The position numbers and the translations under genes are program-made. Shown piece after piece: positions 55,413 to 64,000 of a DNA stretch of 64,000 nucleotides. The DNA is from Symbiodinium natans (lineage: Eukaryota; Sar; Dinophyceae; Suessiales; Symbiodiniaceae), in contig CAJNDS010002432.1 in NCBI GenBank assembly GCA_905221605.1, positions 1-64,000 on the forward strand, in the 5' to 3' direction. Under the pieces are notes generated by a model that saw only the letters and a program-made list of their open reading frames with translations, searched no databases and was not told the origin of the DNA. Position 1 is the first letter of the stretch, and each line of letters starts with the position of its first letter.

Positions 55413-55564
55413 CGGGGGCAGAGTCAGAGTCAGGCCTGAAAGTGTAGATTTGCACCTGCATTTTGCCATTCCTTTGAGTGCACATATTACCTGCATTGAT
55501 TGGCTCAAGTTCGCGATAAAAAGGAGCGATACTGAACGGTGTTTCTGTTTGTTCGTGTGCTGAC

Positions 55565-55585
55565 CTGATAACTTTAGGTTATCAG
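55565..55585 (+). other. hairpin with primer-binding-site-like word
   Basis: CTGATAAC-TTTAG-GTTATCAG forms an 8-bp stem 25 bp before the gag ATG. GGTTATCAG resembles the TGGTATCAG primer-binding site used by many copia elements with initiator tRNA-Met, with one extra T. The position suits a primer site. Weak evidence. Confidence 0.3.
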
Positions 55586-55609
55586 CCGTAGAGTCCGTAG
55601 AGTCTCACG

Positions 55610-57243
55610 ATGGCACTGCCAATCGCGAATGCCCCCGCAGATGAAAATGCGGAAGAGGGCACTGCAGCAACGTTCAACCTGCAGGTGAACAATCTGTACA
55701 GAACCCAACAACAGATGTTCATCATACAGCAGAACGAAGATGCAGAGCGGTTGCGTGTTGAGGCGGAGCGAAGGCATGCAGAGATCCTGGAGATGGCCAG
55801 ATCGCAGGCAAGAGTCGAAATGACCGAGTTGGAACAGCACGCAGATGCCCAACATCGAGCCCGATTGAACGTCATCGGAGATCGCATGGACTTCGTGTTC
55901 CAAGAGCTACAGCAACAACTCCTTGAGACCCAGGCAGCATTACGAGACAGGAGTTTGGAGCTCGACCAAGCTACACGAGACGCACAAACACTCAGAATGC
56001 AGAACCTTCAGCTCGAGTCGCAAGGCGGCATGATTCTCGAATCGGAAGCACGCCTGCGCGCACACTTCGAACAAAACGAGCACTCTCTTGTGAACCTTAG
56101 GGTTACCTACGAGAGGAACAGAGAGATGCAGCTCGGGTTCTTAGGGGATGAGTTTAGGGAACACATGCAGTATGAGGAAAACATGTTCACCTATGCCATG
56201 CATGAAGAGGAGCAAGCGTGTGACGCCCTTGATTCAGGATCTAGCCGAGAGTAATCAAAGGTTGCAGACTGAGCTCATCGAGGAAAGGACAGCTTCAGCC
56301 GGTGCTAGCCATCGGCAAGCGACGACCTCAGCCTCAGCTATGCCACCAGGTCTTGGAGCTCCTGAGTCAAGCAAGGGAGTGCCGCCGCTGCTTCTCGTTT
56401 GCATGTGCATGATGCTAAGCTGCCAGATCCTTTTCAGATTCCGGACAGCCTAAAGGGCATTTTCGAGAAGAAACCCCAGAAGTTCAATTTAGGGAACGCT
56501 ACCCCAGCTTCTCAATCACCGAGTGACACGCAAGAGGCTTTGGCGCAGGCTTTGAAGACCATAGCTAGTAAGGATGATTCTAAGCCCAAGACGAAGGAGG
56601 CTGAGACAGTCAAGATGCCAGATTTTCCTTCGGCAGAGACCTACAGGTCGTGGAAGACTGCAGTGCGGGAGGCAATCCGTGCTGCATCAGATCATCCAGA
56701 CGAAGCCTTTGCATGGGTACAGGCGGTGTACGAGAAAGGGGCATCCGCTGAAACCCTCAGGGATGCTGGAAAGTTTCTTACTCTCGATACCAAAATCCTT
56801 GCTGCGTTGTCCAGAGTCGCGAAGGGAGAGCTTGCACGCCAGATTCTGAACTACAAGGAGACAGAGGCGGCCCATGGTAGAGCAGTCCGTGGTCGCCAAG
56901 TCCTGCTTATGTTTGAATCATTTTTCAAAACGAACGAAGAAGTAGGATCCTTGTACTCAGTAGAGGACCTGTTGAAGGTTACGTTGATTAATGACGATTT
57001 AGGGACCTTTGTGCACAACTGGGAGTCCGTCATCGCAGGTATTTCTCACATGCCAGATGAAACTACACTGCGAGACATTCTCTTGAGGGAACTTCGGAAG
57101 TCGCATCGCCTAAAGTATGATCTTGACACGTACGACCGAGCGAAGGATGGTACGGACATGTACGGACCAGCATAGCTACCGCTTCCTCATGGACAGCATC
57201 CGCAACCTCCTCACTCGAGAACGCATCAGGAAGAATGAATGGT
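55610..57243 (+). pseudogene. copia element 2 gag
   Basis: ATG at 55610. The first phase (to about 56225) is a long, highly charged helical region likely to form a coiled coil (repeated Glu/Gln/Arg/Leu). A frameshift near 56225 leads to IQDLAESNQRLQTELIEER and a second near 56420 to the gag domain proper: MPDFPSAETYRSWKTAVREA, then GRAVRGRQVLLMFESFF and LLKVTLINDDLGTF. The frame ends at 57175, and LMDSIRNLLTRERIRKNEW follows in another phase. Gag builds the virus-like particle. At least three frame changes make this copy defective. No CCCH finger is seen, unlike element 1. Confidence 0.82.
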
Positions 57244-57804
57244 AACAAGCCGAGATGCAAGCACAGATGCAAAAGGCCAGACTTCGCATGCGAGCACTGT
57301 GCCCCAGATCTCGGAGTCTTGAGAGTTGCTACACCAGCGCGTAAGGATGATCGCAGTCTTGACATCATCGCAGATACCGGCAGTGAGGAGGATTTGATCA
57401 GCATCTCCGACTTGAAGGATTACTTCGAGGACGATGGCATTAAGGTCGAGTCGTCCCCTGTCAACCTCTACACCGCCAATGGCACAGTTGAGGCTTCGTC
57501 AAGAACTCAGGTCAACATCCCCGCGTTGGGCAGTAAGCTCGAATTCGTGGAACTCCTCGATACCCCGCCTGTGTGCTCAGTCGGGAAGAAGTGCATGGAG
57601 CAAGGGTATGGATTCTACTGGCCCCCGGGGCAGCTCCCATACTTCGTCAAGCCGGACGGCAATAAGCTCCAGTGTGATCTTCGAGGCAATGTTCCCGTAT
57701 TCAGCAGTTCTGGGAAGAATTCCGGATCCCCAGCAACTGTCGCAGCAAACAATGAAAGCGGGAAGATGGCTCCTACCTGCTCGGTGAAGCAGGGTTTTCA
57801 GTGA
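57235..57804 (+). pseudogene. copia element 2 aspartic protease
   Basis: A C-x3-C-x6-C-x2-C cluster near the start is followed by LDIIADTGSEEDLIS, the D-T-G-S active site of retroelement aspartic proteases (Asp codon 57373-57375). Further on are LYTANGTV and ELLDTPPVCSVGKKC. The frame stops at TGA (57802-57804) and reopens in the same phase for integrase, so a single nonsense codon separates the two. Confidence 0.85.
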
Positions 57805-59831
57805 AGAGCTGCCCGCAAGGGCATGCCGCCGCAGCCGGACCACTACCAGGAGCTCCAGATGGTGAAGATCCGGTCCCGGCGGCAGAGGAGGGAGACCACC
57901 CAGAATGGTTGGCCCCTCAAGAAGGATTCCCCTCTCGACGGAATGAACAAGGCCCAACTATTGAAAATGGGATGGACGACGGTGAAGGGCAACCCTCGCA
58001 TCAAAGTCGCCCATAAGCCCAAGACCTTTCGTACTCCTGCTCCTCGCTTTCCCAGGCATCGTGTTCCCACGACTTGGGGCTTCATCGCGGGCGATTGGAA
58101 ACTTCTGGAGGACAAGGTCAGCATGGACGAGCTCGATGCCGTATATGGCGATGTGCCGGAAGGCACGGTCATCATGGTAACCATCTTTGACCTCCCCGAG
58201 GACGAAGATGAAGAGACACCTGACAGCGACGTCGAGGTCCATGTGTTGAAAGGCAGACAGAATGAGGAGGTGCTACGTGCCGAGGCCAAGACAGTTCAGC
58301 ACATGTTGAGCCACCGGCCTAAAAACCCATTCTGCCCTGTGTGCCAACGGGCAAAGATGTATGCACCTCATGCCCGGAAAAGAGGAGGCTCGAGTACTGT
58401 GCATAGCAAGAGCTTCGGTGACCACATCACCATCGACCACATCATCACCCGGGACGCTAAGGACTATGGCTTTGAAGGACAAACTGTAGCACATGTTGTC
58501 AAGGATGTCTTTACGAAGTTCCGCTATGTCTACCCGTCCGACAATAAGAGCGGTGAGAAATGTTATGAAAATCTTTTACATTTTCTACAGGTCGACGATA
58601 CCGTCAAGGTCGTTTACTCTGACAACGCCAATGAGTTCGACTACGCGGTCAAGCTGCTCCAAGCTAGACACAATACCTCGAGGGAGTATGTGGACCAGAA
58701 CAAAGCGGTCATCGAAAGAGAAATCCGCACCATTTTGGAAGGGACCCGCGCTAATCTTGTGCAGGCGGGCCTTCCTGACAAGCTCTGGCCACTTGCTTCT
58801 CAACATCATGCGATGTCTTTGAATGTTTCTAAGCGTTTTGACAATGGTTTGGTGCCATGGTCTCAGAGATTCGGCGAAGAGTTCACTGGTAAGCTTGTTC
58901 CGTTTGGGGCCAAGATCTTGTATTGGGCTGATCCTAAGCAAAAACAACCGAATAGGTCAAAGTTTGCGGGAACAGGGATCGAAGGGATTTTCCTCGGGTA
59001 TCACATCCAGCCTGGCTTCATCTTCAAGGAAGAGTACTTGGTTGCTCCCTTGCAGGGAATACAAGAAGCCATTGAGAATGATGCCTTCAGGACTTTCAGG
59101 GCAAAACGCCTTGAGCTTCTGGATGGAGACTTCGTATTCCCTTTAGCGCCAGCTCATCAAGCTCTGGGCAACCAGAAGCCGCCGGAACTTGATGACCAGC
59201 ACCACAATGCGATTGAAGACAAAGATCCTCATCACGAAGAACCGGACTCTGCTTATGGCATTGGCCGCATCAGTGATGACGAAGACGAAGCAGATGAGCA
59301 CCCGCCAGGGGGGTCATGGGATGATGTGGTTTATCCCGAGCGCTACGATCCTCTTGACGATGTTCCTGCACCCATCAAGGCTAAGTTGTCGAAGGCCGCA
59401 CCTTCCTGCCTCCCCGGCGAGGACATTGGGGTACCATACGGTTATCGTTGGGATGGGGAAAGACTCATAAAGCAGAAGGGTCGCTCACCTCCACCTGGTA
59501 TCGAGGCCAAAGTATGGGGATCGTTGTCCGCCAAAGAGAAGCATGAAGCTTTGGCCCGACATCAAGCCGAAAAACAAGCCAGAATTGACGAGGACTACAA
59601 GGAAGCGGTTAAGAGCATACCTGCGATGCCTGTGGTTCATGGTATGGTAGAAGACCACCGACCAAAACTGCAATCCTTGTATGAGGCAAAGCTCCTCGAC
59701 ATCACGAGGGAGATGTACGCAGTAGTGGCGAAAATCCTATCGGCGAAGGAGATCGAAAGTAATCCCGCTGCACAGGAGGCCCTCGACAAAGAGTGGAAGA
59801 AGCTTGTTGATAACGGTTGCTGGGTTGACGC
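57805..59831 (+). pseudogene. copia element 2 integrase and start of RT
   Basis: An open frame of nearly 690 codons, taken here from just after the protease stop. The HHCC zinc site has His codons 58300 and 58312 and Cys codons 58333 and 58342 (CPVC). The catalytic triad is Asp 58435 (TIDHII), Asp 58621 (VVYSDNANEF) and Glu 58714 (VIEREIRTILEG), with 30 residues between the last two. The integrase C terminus GIEGIFLGYHIQPG follows. Then an acidic linker and a helical stretch lead to ALDKEWKKLVDNGCW, the first RT segment. The frame is cut by the LINE 3' end inserted at about 59832. Motifs look intact, so this part decayed recently. Confidence 0.9.
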
Positions 59832-59972
59832 ACGCTGGCTGGCGCCCCCGCAACCCAGCCGCCTGCCGCTGCCCCAGCACTAGGCAGCCCCGGGGCGAGC
59901 GCCTCTTGTAGGGTCGACCCTCTGACCGTCGTCTGCAGTTGCAAAAAGGCGCGAGGAAAAACAAAAAAAAAA
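59832..59972 (+). mobile_element. short LINE 3' end with A-rich tail
   Basis: About 140 bp separate RT segments DNGCWV and VREYDSAAAEARK, which should be adjacent. The insert is GC-rich and ends in GCAAAAAGGCGCGAGGAAAA followed by a 10-A run. The 3' end of LINE C on the other strand (GCAAAAAGGAGTGG, then 10 A) is very similar, so this is probably a severely 5'-truncated RLE-LINE. Exact ends are uncertain because no clear duplication is visible. Confidence 0.65.
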
Positions 59973-60760
59973 GAAAGTGAGGGAGTATGATTCCGCTGCG
60001 GCAGAAGCTCGCAAGTCCAACGAAAAGGTGCACTTTGGGAAGATTTTCGAGATAGGAACCTTAAAGGGATCCGAGCTCAAGGAGAACGACCCGAATCGCC
60101 GCTATAAAGGACGCTCGGTTTTCCAAGGCAACAAAGTTGTGGACGAGAACTCCGATCATGCTCTCTTCGCGGACATGTCTAGCAGTCCGGCTTCTATGGA
60201 GGCGGGCAAAATCCTCGACGTTTTCGGTTCTCAGCCAGGCTTCGCGATCCAGCAGGCAGATGCCAAGCAAGCGTACACTCAGGCCCTCTTCACTGGAGTT
60301 GCAACCTGAGTGAGGTTACCGCGCAACAGATGGCCAAAGGACTGGAAAGGAATGAAGGATCCAGTCGTTCGTTTAAAGCTCGCATTATACGGGCATCCCG
60401 ACTCAGGTGGGATATGGGAACGCCACTGCGAGACTGAACTCAAGAAGGTGGGATTCGAACCCGTGCTCGCGGACATCTGGAAGAGTGTGTTTTACAACGC
60501 CGATTTGGAGCTCTTAATGGTCATTTACGTTGACGATTTCAAGCTCGCTGGACCTACGAAGAACATTCAGAAAGGCTGGGAATCCATTGCCAGTGTCATC
60601 GACATGGACCCCGCCGAGGTGATTGGACATTACTTCGGATGCCAGCACGTAGAGGAAAAGAACGTCACGCTACCAAAAGAGCACCATCCCTTCCACTACG
60701 TCTTCGAACCCGAGAAAGCAGCTGCACCTGCTAAAAGCTCAGAGGATAGATGGGATGTGG
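59973..60760 (+). pseudogene. copia element 2 reverse transcriptase
   Basis: Continues the RT: REYDSAAAEARK, then NPDRRYKGR-like NDPNRRYKGRSVFQGNKV, QQADAKQAYTQALF (motif A Asp), the box LALYGHPDSGGIWE and the catalytic VIYVDDFKLAGP (YVDD codons 60526-60537). A TGA at 60307-60309 stands where copia RTs have Trp (ETWV), a one-base change from TGG. After the HHPFHYVFEPEK segment normal homology ends near 60760. Confidence 0.9.
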
Positions 60761-61252
60761 TTCCAGAAATGATGTTGGCTGTTCAGCACCACAGCTACCC
60801 CAGGAAGCGCCTGTATATGCCCTCCGAGGATGACATTCGAAGGTTCCCTACGCTTGGTTTACAACGTTTTACTGTTCAGGGGGGCGAACTGTGGGTAGCA
60901 AGGGCAAGGTCCTACGGCTTCTTTTGTTGACGATGACCAAAAGATCTGGGACGGTAGCAATTTGGACACTTGCAGGAAACCTGTACTGCTCAACCCTCAC
61001 ATCCGACACGCTGTTCAGCCCTTCACTGGTACCAGGCATTCGTTCATTGCCTGAACATCAGGTCTGCATGAACCTCGCTAAGGACAAATGCTTCAAGGAG
61101 TGGTGGACAGGCGAGACGTACTTTGACCTCGCAGGCCGATCGTCGGATGAGTTCGGACTGGCAGTTGCAGCTACTCGCAAGGGTAAGCCGGTTCGAAACA
61201 AGGCAGAAGCTAAGAAGGAGGTCAAGCAGAATAAGTTCGTCACGCTTTCTAG
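60761..61252 (+). pseudogene. misplaced segment with 2OG-Fe(II) dioxygenase-like motifs
   Basis: Between RT and the inverted piece the plus strand reads RFTVQGGELWV (about 60861-60899) and, after a frameshift, KPVLLNPHIRHAVQPFTGTR (about 60980-61039) followed by HSFIA. GG-x-LW, a His in the RHAVQP context and a G-x-R before a hydrophobic strand match the second half of the module seen in element 1 (37.19-37.9 kb), with the distal His present here. Then ETYFDLAGRSSDEFGLAVAA (about 61114-61173) in another frame. The position, after the YVDD box, is unusual; it may have been pasted in from another element. Confidence 0.5.
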
Positions 61253-61552
61253 GGATCAGGTTGAGTGGCCCTTAGTAAATCCCACCTTGCCATGCGAGCA
61301 GCGAAAAGCACCTTCATGAGGACCTTGCTGGCAATGGGCTGAAGGCGTCCGGTCCGTTCCGTTTCCCCTACGATGGGTGAAGCCATACGATGTTCATGAA
61401 AAGGGGTAGCAACTGACTTTAGCGATTTGCGATCCACTTTAGCCAGTTCACAATAACGGTCTACACATGAATGTAGGAAGTCCTTCATGTCATACGTGAT
61501 CCTCGTGACAGGCTTTGTCGTAGCACCTGGCTTCTCAGTCGCTTGCATCAAG
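61253..61552 (-). pseudogene. copia element 2 RT-RNase H connection, inverted
   Basis: The minus strand reads TRITYDMKDFLHSCVDRYCE, then GRLQPIASKVLMKVLFAARM and RWDLLRATQ. In copia polyproteins of this type the segment sits between the RT and KWSADCDLGLHRL, which is on the plus strand at 61560. The piece is inverted in place; flipping it joins RATQ to VTKWSADCD with only a few residues missing. Confidence 0.82.
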
Positions 61553-61887
61553 GGTTACAAAGTGGAGTGCTGATTGTGACCTTGGACTGCATCGCCTCAT
61601 TTCCTACATCAACTCCTCCATTGATGTAACCATGAGTGGATTCATTGGGGATTCGATTATGGACTGTAGGCTGTGGTTATTCAGTGATGCCGACTTTGCA
61701 GGGGAATATGATGCCAAATCCACAACTGGTTGTGCGCTGTTCCTTGTTGGTCCTAACACGTACTACCCCATCAATGCCTTTAGCAAGAAGCAAACATCGA
61801 TCACGATGAGTTCTACTGAATCCGAAGTGGTGTCAGCCAATCAGGGTGTGCGTGCCCAAGGCCTGCCGACACTCAGCTTATGGTACT
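61553..61887 (+). pseudogene. copia element 2 RNase H, first part
   Basis: VTKWSADCDLGLHRLISYI, then RLWLFSDADFAGEYDAKSTT (first catalytic Asp codon 61686) and SKKQTSITMSSTESEVVSAN (Glu codons 61818 and 61824). The frame runs to LPTLSLWYF and is then broken by the RLE-LINE insertion. Confidence 0.88.
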
Positions 61888-63392
61888 TCCTTTTTTTTTT
61901 CCACTCCTTTTTGCGTCCGCAGGAGCGTCCAGGTGGGGGGGGGCCTCCTACGTTCACCTAGGCCGCGGGGAGGCGGCTGTCGGAGACCTGCTCAGTCTCG
62001 CGAGCCTGCGCCAGAACGTCCCCCAAGGGAGGCGCGTCGCCCTCGCCCTGCTCCGCGCTTGCAAGGGGGAGCTCAAGGAGCGACGACGCGTACGCGCGCT
62101 GCGCCGCCACCGCCAACAAACCCGTCCATCTGTGGACGCTAGCTTGGCGCGTGGCGGACCGCAGTCGCGTTGGGGCCGCACGGGCACGGGCATCGGCGAG
62201 CAGGCGGAGGAATGTGACCGTCTCCGCCGTGAGCCTCCCGCCCACCTCCAGCCCCACGACGACCAGCTTGCAGCGGCGGGCCGCCAAGATCTCCGGGTAG
62301 GTTTCTTGGCGCTTCCGCCTAGCCGCGTCGGAAGCGGCCGCTCCTGGCTCGCGATCTGCCCTCGCTCGAGCCGTGCCGTCCCGCGAGACGGGGCTCACGA
62401 GCGTGGTATCAACCGCGACTTGTGCTCCCTGGTAGAGGGGGAGGCCGTTGGCCAGTACCTCGATGCGGCGGGCGTCCGCCAGCGGAACATCAAGGTTCAT
62501 GTCGCGGAGGAAGACATTGTTGGCCACCCTGGCGCCCGCTTCGCGGCACACTCTCGCGGCCGCCCGCTCCAGGGGCGCGCCGCGCGGGCCCAACACGCCT
62601 GCTGTGGGGCAGGCCGTGCGGTGGTCACCCCAGACGTCGAGAGCCCCACCGCAACGGCAGCGTCGTGGGGCGTGGGGTAAGGGCGCTCGAAGGCGTCGGA
62701 GCAGTAGGACGCGCATGCACTCACTCGGCATGCGGAACTCCGGTGCCGTGGGGAGCGCGGTGACAGCCCGCGGCCCACCAGGGCCCGCCTGAGACAGGAG
62801 CAAAGCACGCGAGGCCGGATCGAGGTCAGATAAAAGGCTCTCGCATGCTGTCCTGTCCTGGCAGGCCACGGCGGCGCGTTGCCATCCCCGCAGTGTGTCG
62901 CCATGTGTGCGCGGTTCGGGCGCTGCTGGCGGTCGTTGGCCGCCCAGCAGGGACTCCCACGGTGGCACTTGGAATCCCTGCGCCCGCAATGACTCCGCAG
63001 CGTGGACCAAGGCTGCAACACTAGGGGCGGGTGCTGGGCCTCCTTGCGCGACGACGATGGCCTGTTGCAACGTTTCCGCTATTGAGCGGGGGTGCCTGGC
63101 GCGTAGGACGGGGAGTGTGTCTGCCCAACGCCCAGTACGCTGCCAAACGGCCGGTCTCTGCAGAACGGAGGCCGAGTCCGCCAAGCCTGAGGGGGAGATG
63201 TGCCCGGCGGATCGCAAGCGGATCAAAAATCAACGGCTCGTCATTGCCGAGTAAGCGTCCCAAGCATCCGAGGACTGCTGCATCGTGACGCCGTGCGAAT
63301 TCGCCTGTAACGCCTGGCGGCAAAACCCGCAAGAGGTAGTTGCTGCGTGGCGCGGCGCGGAAGAGCCGGCCGCCAGGCCGAGCCGTGGGCTG
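61888..63392 (-). mobile_element. LINE C, RLE type, 5'-truncated, inserted in RNase H
   Basis: About 1.5 kb in minus orientation. Its A-rich 3' end is the T10 run at 61891-61900 with GCAAAAAGGAGTGG just upstream on the minus strand. Its 5' end lies in the RT thumb region (RAAPRSNYLLRVLPPGV). The flanking RNase H reads SLWYF on the left and EKRVTKESIVARIDPELDE on the right. No clear target duplication is seen. RLE-LINEs move by target-primed reverse transcription. Confidence 0.85.
61958..63380 (-). pseudogene. LINE C protein, C-terminal half with CCHC and RLE domain
   Basis: The minus strand first reads LPPGVTGEFARRHDAAVLGC and LPLRLGGLGLRSAETGRLAA (to about 63140). A frameshift leads into a long frame that stops at 61958: GFQVPPWESLLGG, RALLLSQAGPGG, MRVLLLRRLRAPLP, the CCHC knuckle CRCGGALDVWGDHRTAC (62609-62659), RDMNLDVPLADARRIEV, AVDTTLVSP (Asp codon 62408-62410), KRQETYPE and KLVVVGLEVGG. 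Asp-T-T, then K-R-x-x-x-Y and the V-x-x-EVGGR strand fit a restriction-like endonuclease fold. One frameshift and the missing RT make it inactive. It is the best-preserved RLE copy in the window. Confidence 0.85.
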
Positions 63393-64000
63393 AGAAAAGG
63401 GTTACAAAAGAGTCTATTGTTGCACGCATTGATCCAGAGCTTGACGAGATTCGCTATGGTACGGCTAGACCAGATGGTTTGTCCATTGCAGACATCAATG
63501 GTTTGCATGTGCAGTTGCCCACATCTTTTGCTATTCGTCATGCCGAAGACAATCAAGCGATTATCACATGGTTGTTGTCTGGTCAAGCTGGAAGGGCACT
63601 TTCGACTCTTGAATGTTGACACTGGGGAACAAGTGGCGGATGTGTTTACTAAGCCTTTCACAGAACGAATTACGTGGATACACGCTCTTAAGCTGATTGC
63701 TCCTACGACCAAAACAGTCGACCACGCACCTGATCGCAAGTCTAAATCCGCCGCAGCTCCAGCTTCCCCTCCGCTTACGAAGATTTCGCAGGAGCAAGTT
63801 GAGGAGGCTGCAAAAATCTTAAACAAGGCCGGACGGTACGACTTTGATGATTTTGAGCAGGTCGCTGAGATGATGCACGACGCTTTGAGAATGTCCAACT
63901 CAAGACTTCGCCGCTGTATAGGCACTGACGACCAAAAGGCACCGAAGTACTTCGTTTTTGGGCTGTGGACACACGCGGGCTGTTTTGGTATCACCAAAAG
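63393..64000 (+). pseudogene. copia element 2 RNase H end and C-terminal tail
   Basis: EKRVTKESIVARIDPELDE and FAIRHAEDNQAIITWLL (the Asp-Asn box of copia RNase H), then after a frame change EGHFRLLNVDTGEQVADVFT, with VADVFTKPFTERITW being the conserved end of copia RNase H. A Ser/Pro/Lys linker and a helical tail (EEAAKILNKAGRYDFDDFEQ) continue to the last base. The part expected between WLL and GHF is shortened, which suggests a small deletion. No LTR is reached. Confidence 0.82.

Larger units (their letters stand above)
55413..64000 (+). mobile_element. copia-type LTR retrotransposon 2 (runs off the right edge)
   Basis: Order gag, protease, integrase, RT, RNase H on the plus strand, a different subfamily from element 1. 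It contains a LINE 3' end (about 59832-59972), a foreign 0.5-kb segment, a 0.3-kb inversion (about 61253-61552) and a 1.5-kb RLE-LINE (about 61888-63392). The left boundary is not fixed because no LTR is recognised; it lies between 55413 and 55610. The right end is outside the window. Confidence 0.88.

Noticed and set aside
60445-60480. tRNA gene suggested by a GGATTCGAACCC word
   Set aside because: No cloverleaf can be drawn, and the bases encode the conserved VGFEPVLADIW segment of the copia RT.

Overview
The window looks like nuclear DNA of a dinoflagellate, an inference. The grounds are: interstitial CCCTAAA telomere-type repeats; long gene-free stretches full of simple repeats and satellites; copia-type retroelements whose gag carries a CCCH finger plus zinc knuckle; LINEs whose C-terminal part has a CCHC knuckle followed by a restriction-like endonuclease; and a PDZ-domain fragment of a kind I associate with dinoflagellate proteins. 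There is no operon structure, rRNA or prokaryotic feature. The species cannot be named from the sequence; Suessiales is only a guess.

Layout. 1-0.99 kb: palindromes, an AATT-rich satellite and an inverted repeat. 1-20.5 kb: no gene I can defend, only low-complexity tracts, including a C/G-rich inverted repeat with telomeric repeats in its middle (5.48-5.71 kb). 20.56-24.59 kb: about 63 tandem copies of a 64-bp unit, open in all three forward frames. 24.6-30.3 kb: mostly unassigned, with a PDZ fragment (25.3 kb, minus) and a decayed retroelement-like gene with a CCCH finger (28.6-30.3 kb, minus). 30.3-42.3 kb: copia element 1, with gag, protease, integrase and a dioxygenase-like module on the plus strand, and reverse transcriptase-RNase H on the minus strand; a 3.9-kb in-place inversion explains this. 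Decamer satellites lie at both ends. A tRNA-Leu(UAA) gene begins exactly where the inverted piece stops (42,298). 42.6-44.3 kb: degenerate telomere-like DNA bracketed by a TAGGGGTCTATG-type motif. 44.3-51.1 kb: unassigned.

51.1-55.0 kb is a nest of insertions. A satellite is interrupted by a 5'-inverted LINE of the restriction-like-endonuclease (RLE) type, and that LINE is interrupted by a 2.49-kb LINE of the apurinic-endonuclease type flanked by a perfect 15-bp duplication. 55.6-64.0 kb: copia element 2 (gag, protease, integrase, reverse transcriptase, RNase H), broken by frameshifts, one TGA, a short LINE 3' end, a small internal inversion and a 1.5-kb RLE-LINE inside its RNase H. It runs off the right edge.

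Functionally this is a retroelement graveyard. Apart from the tRNA gene and the intact gag frame of element 1, every recognisable gene is broken. The main interest is rearrangement history (nested, inverted and graded truncated insertions), the satellites, and a 2-oxoglutarate/Fe(II) dioxygenase-like module in both copia elements.
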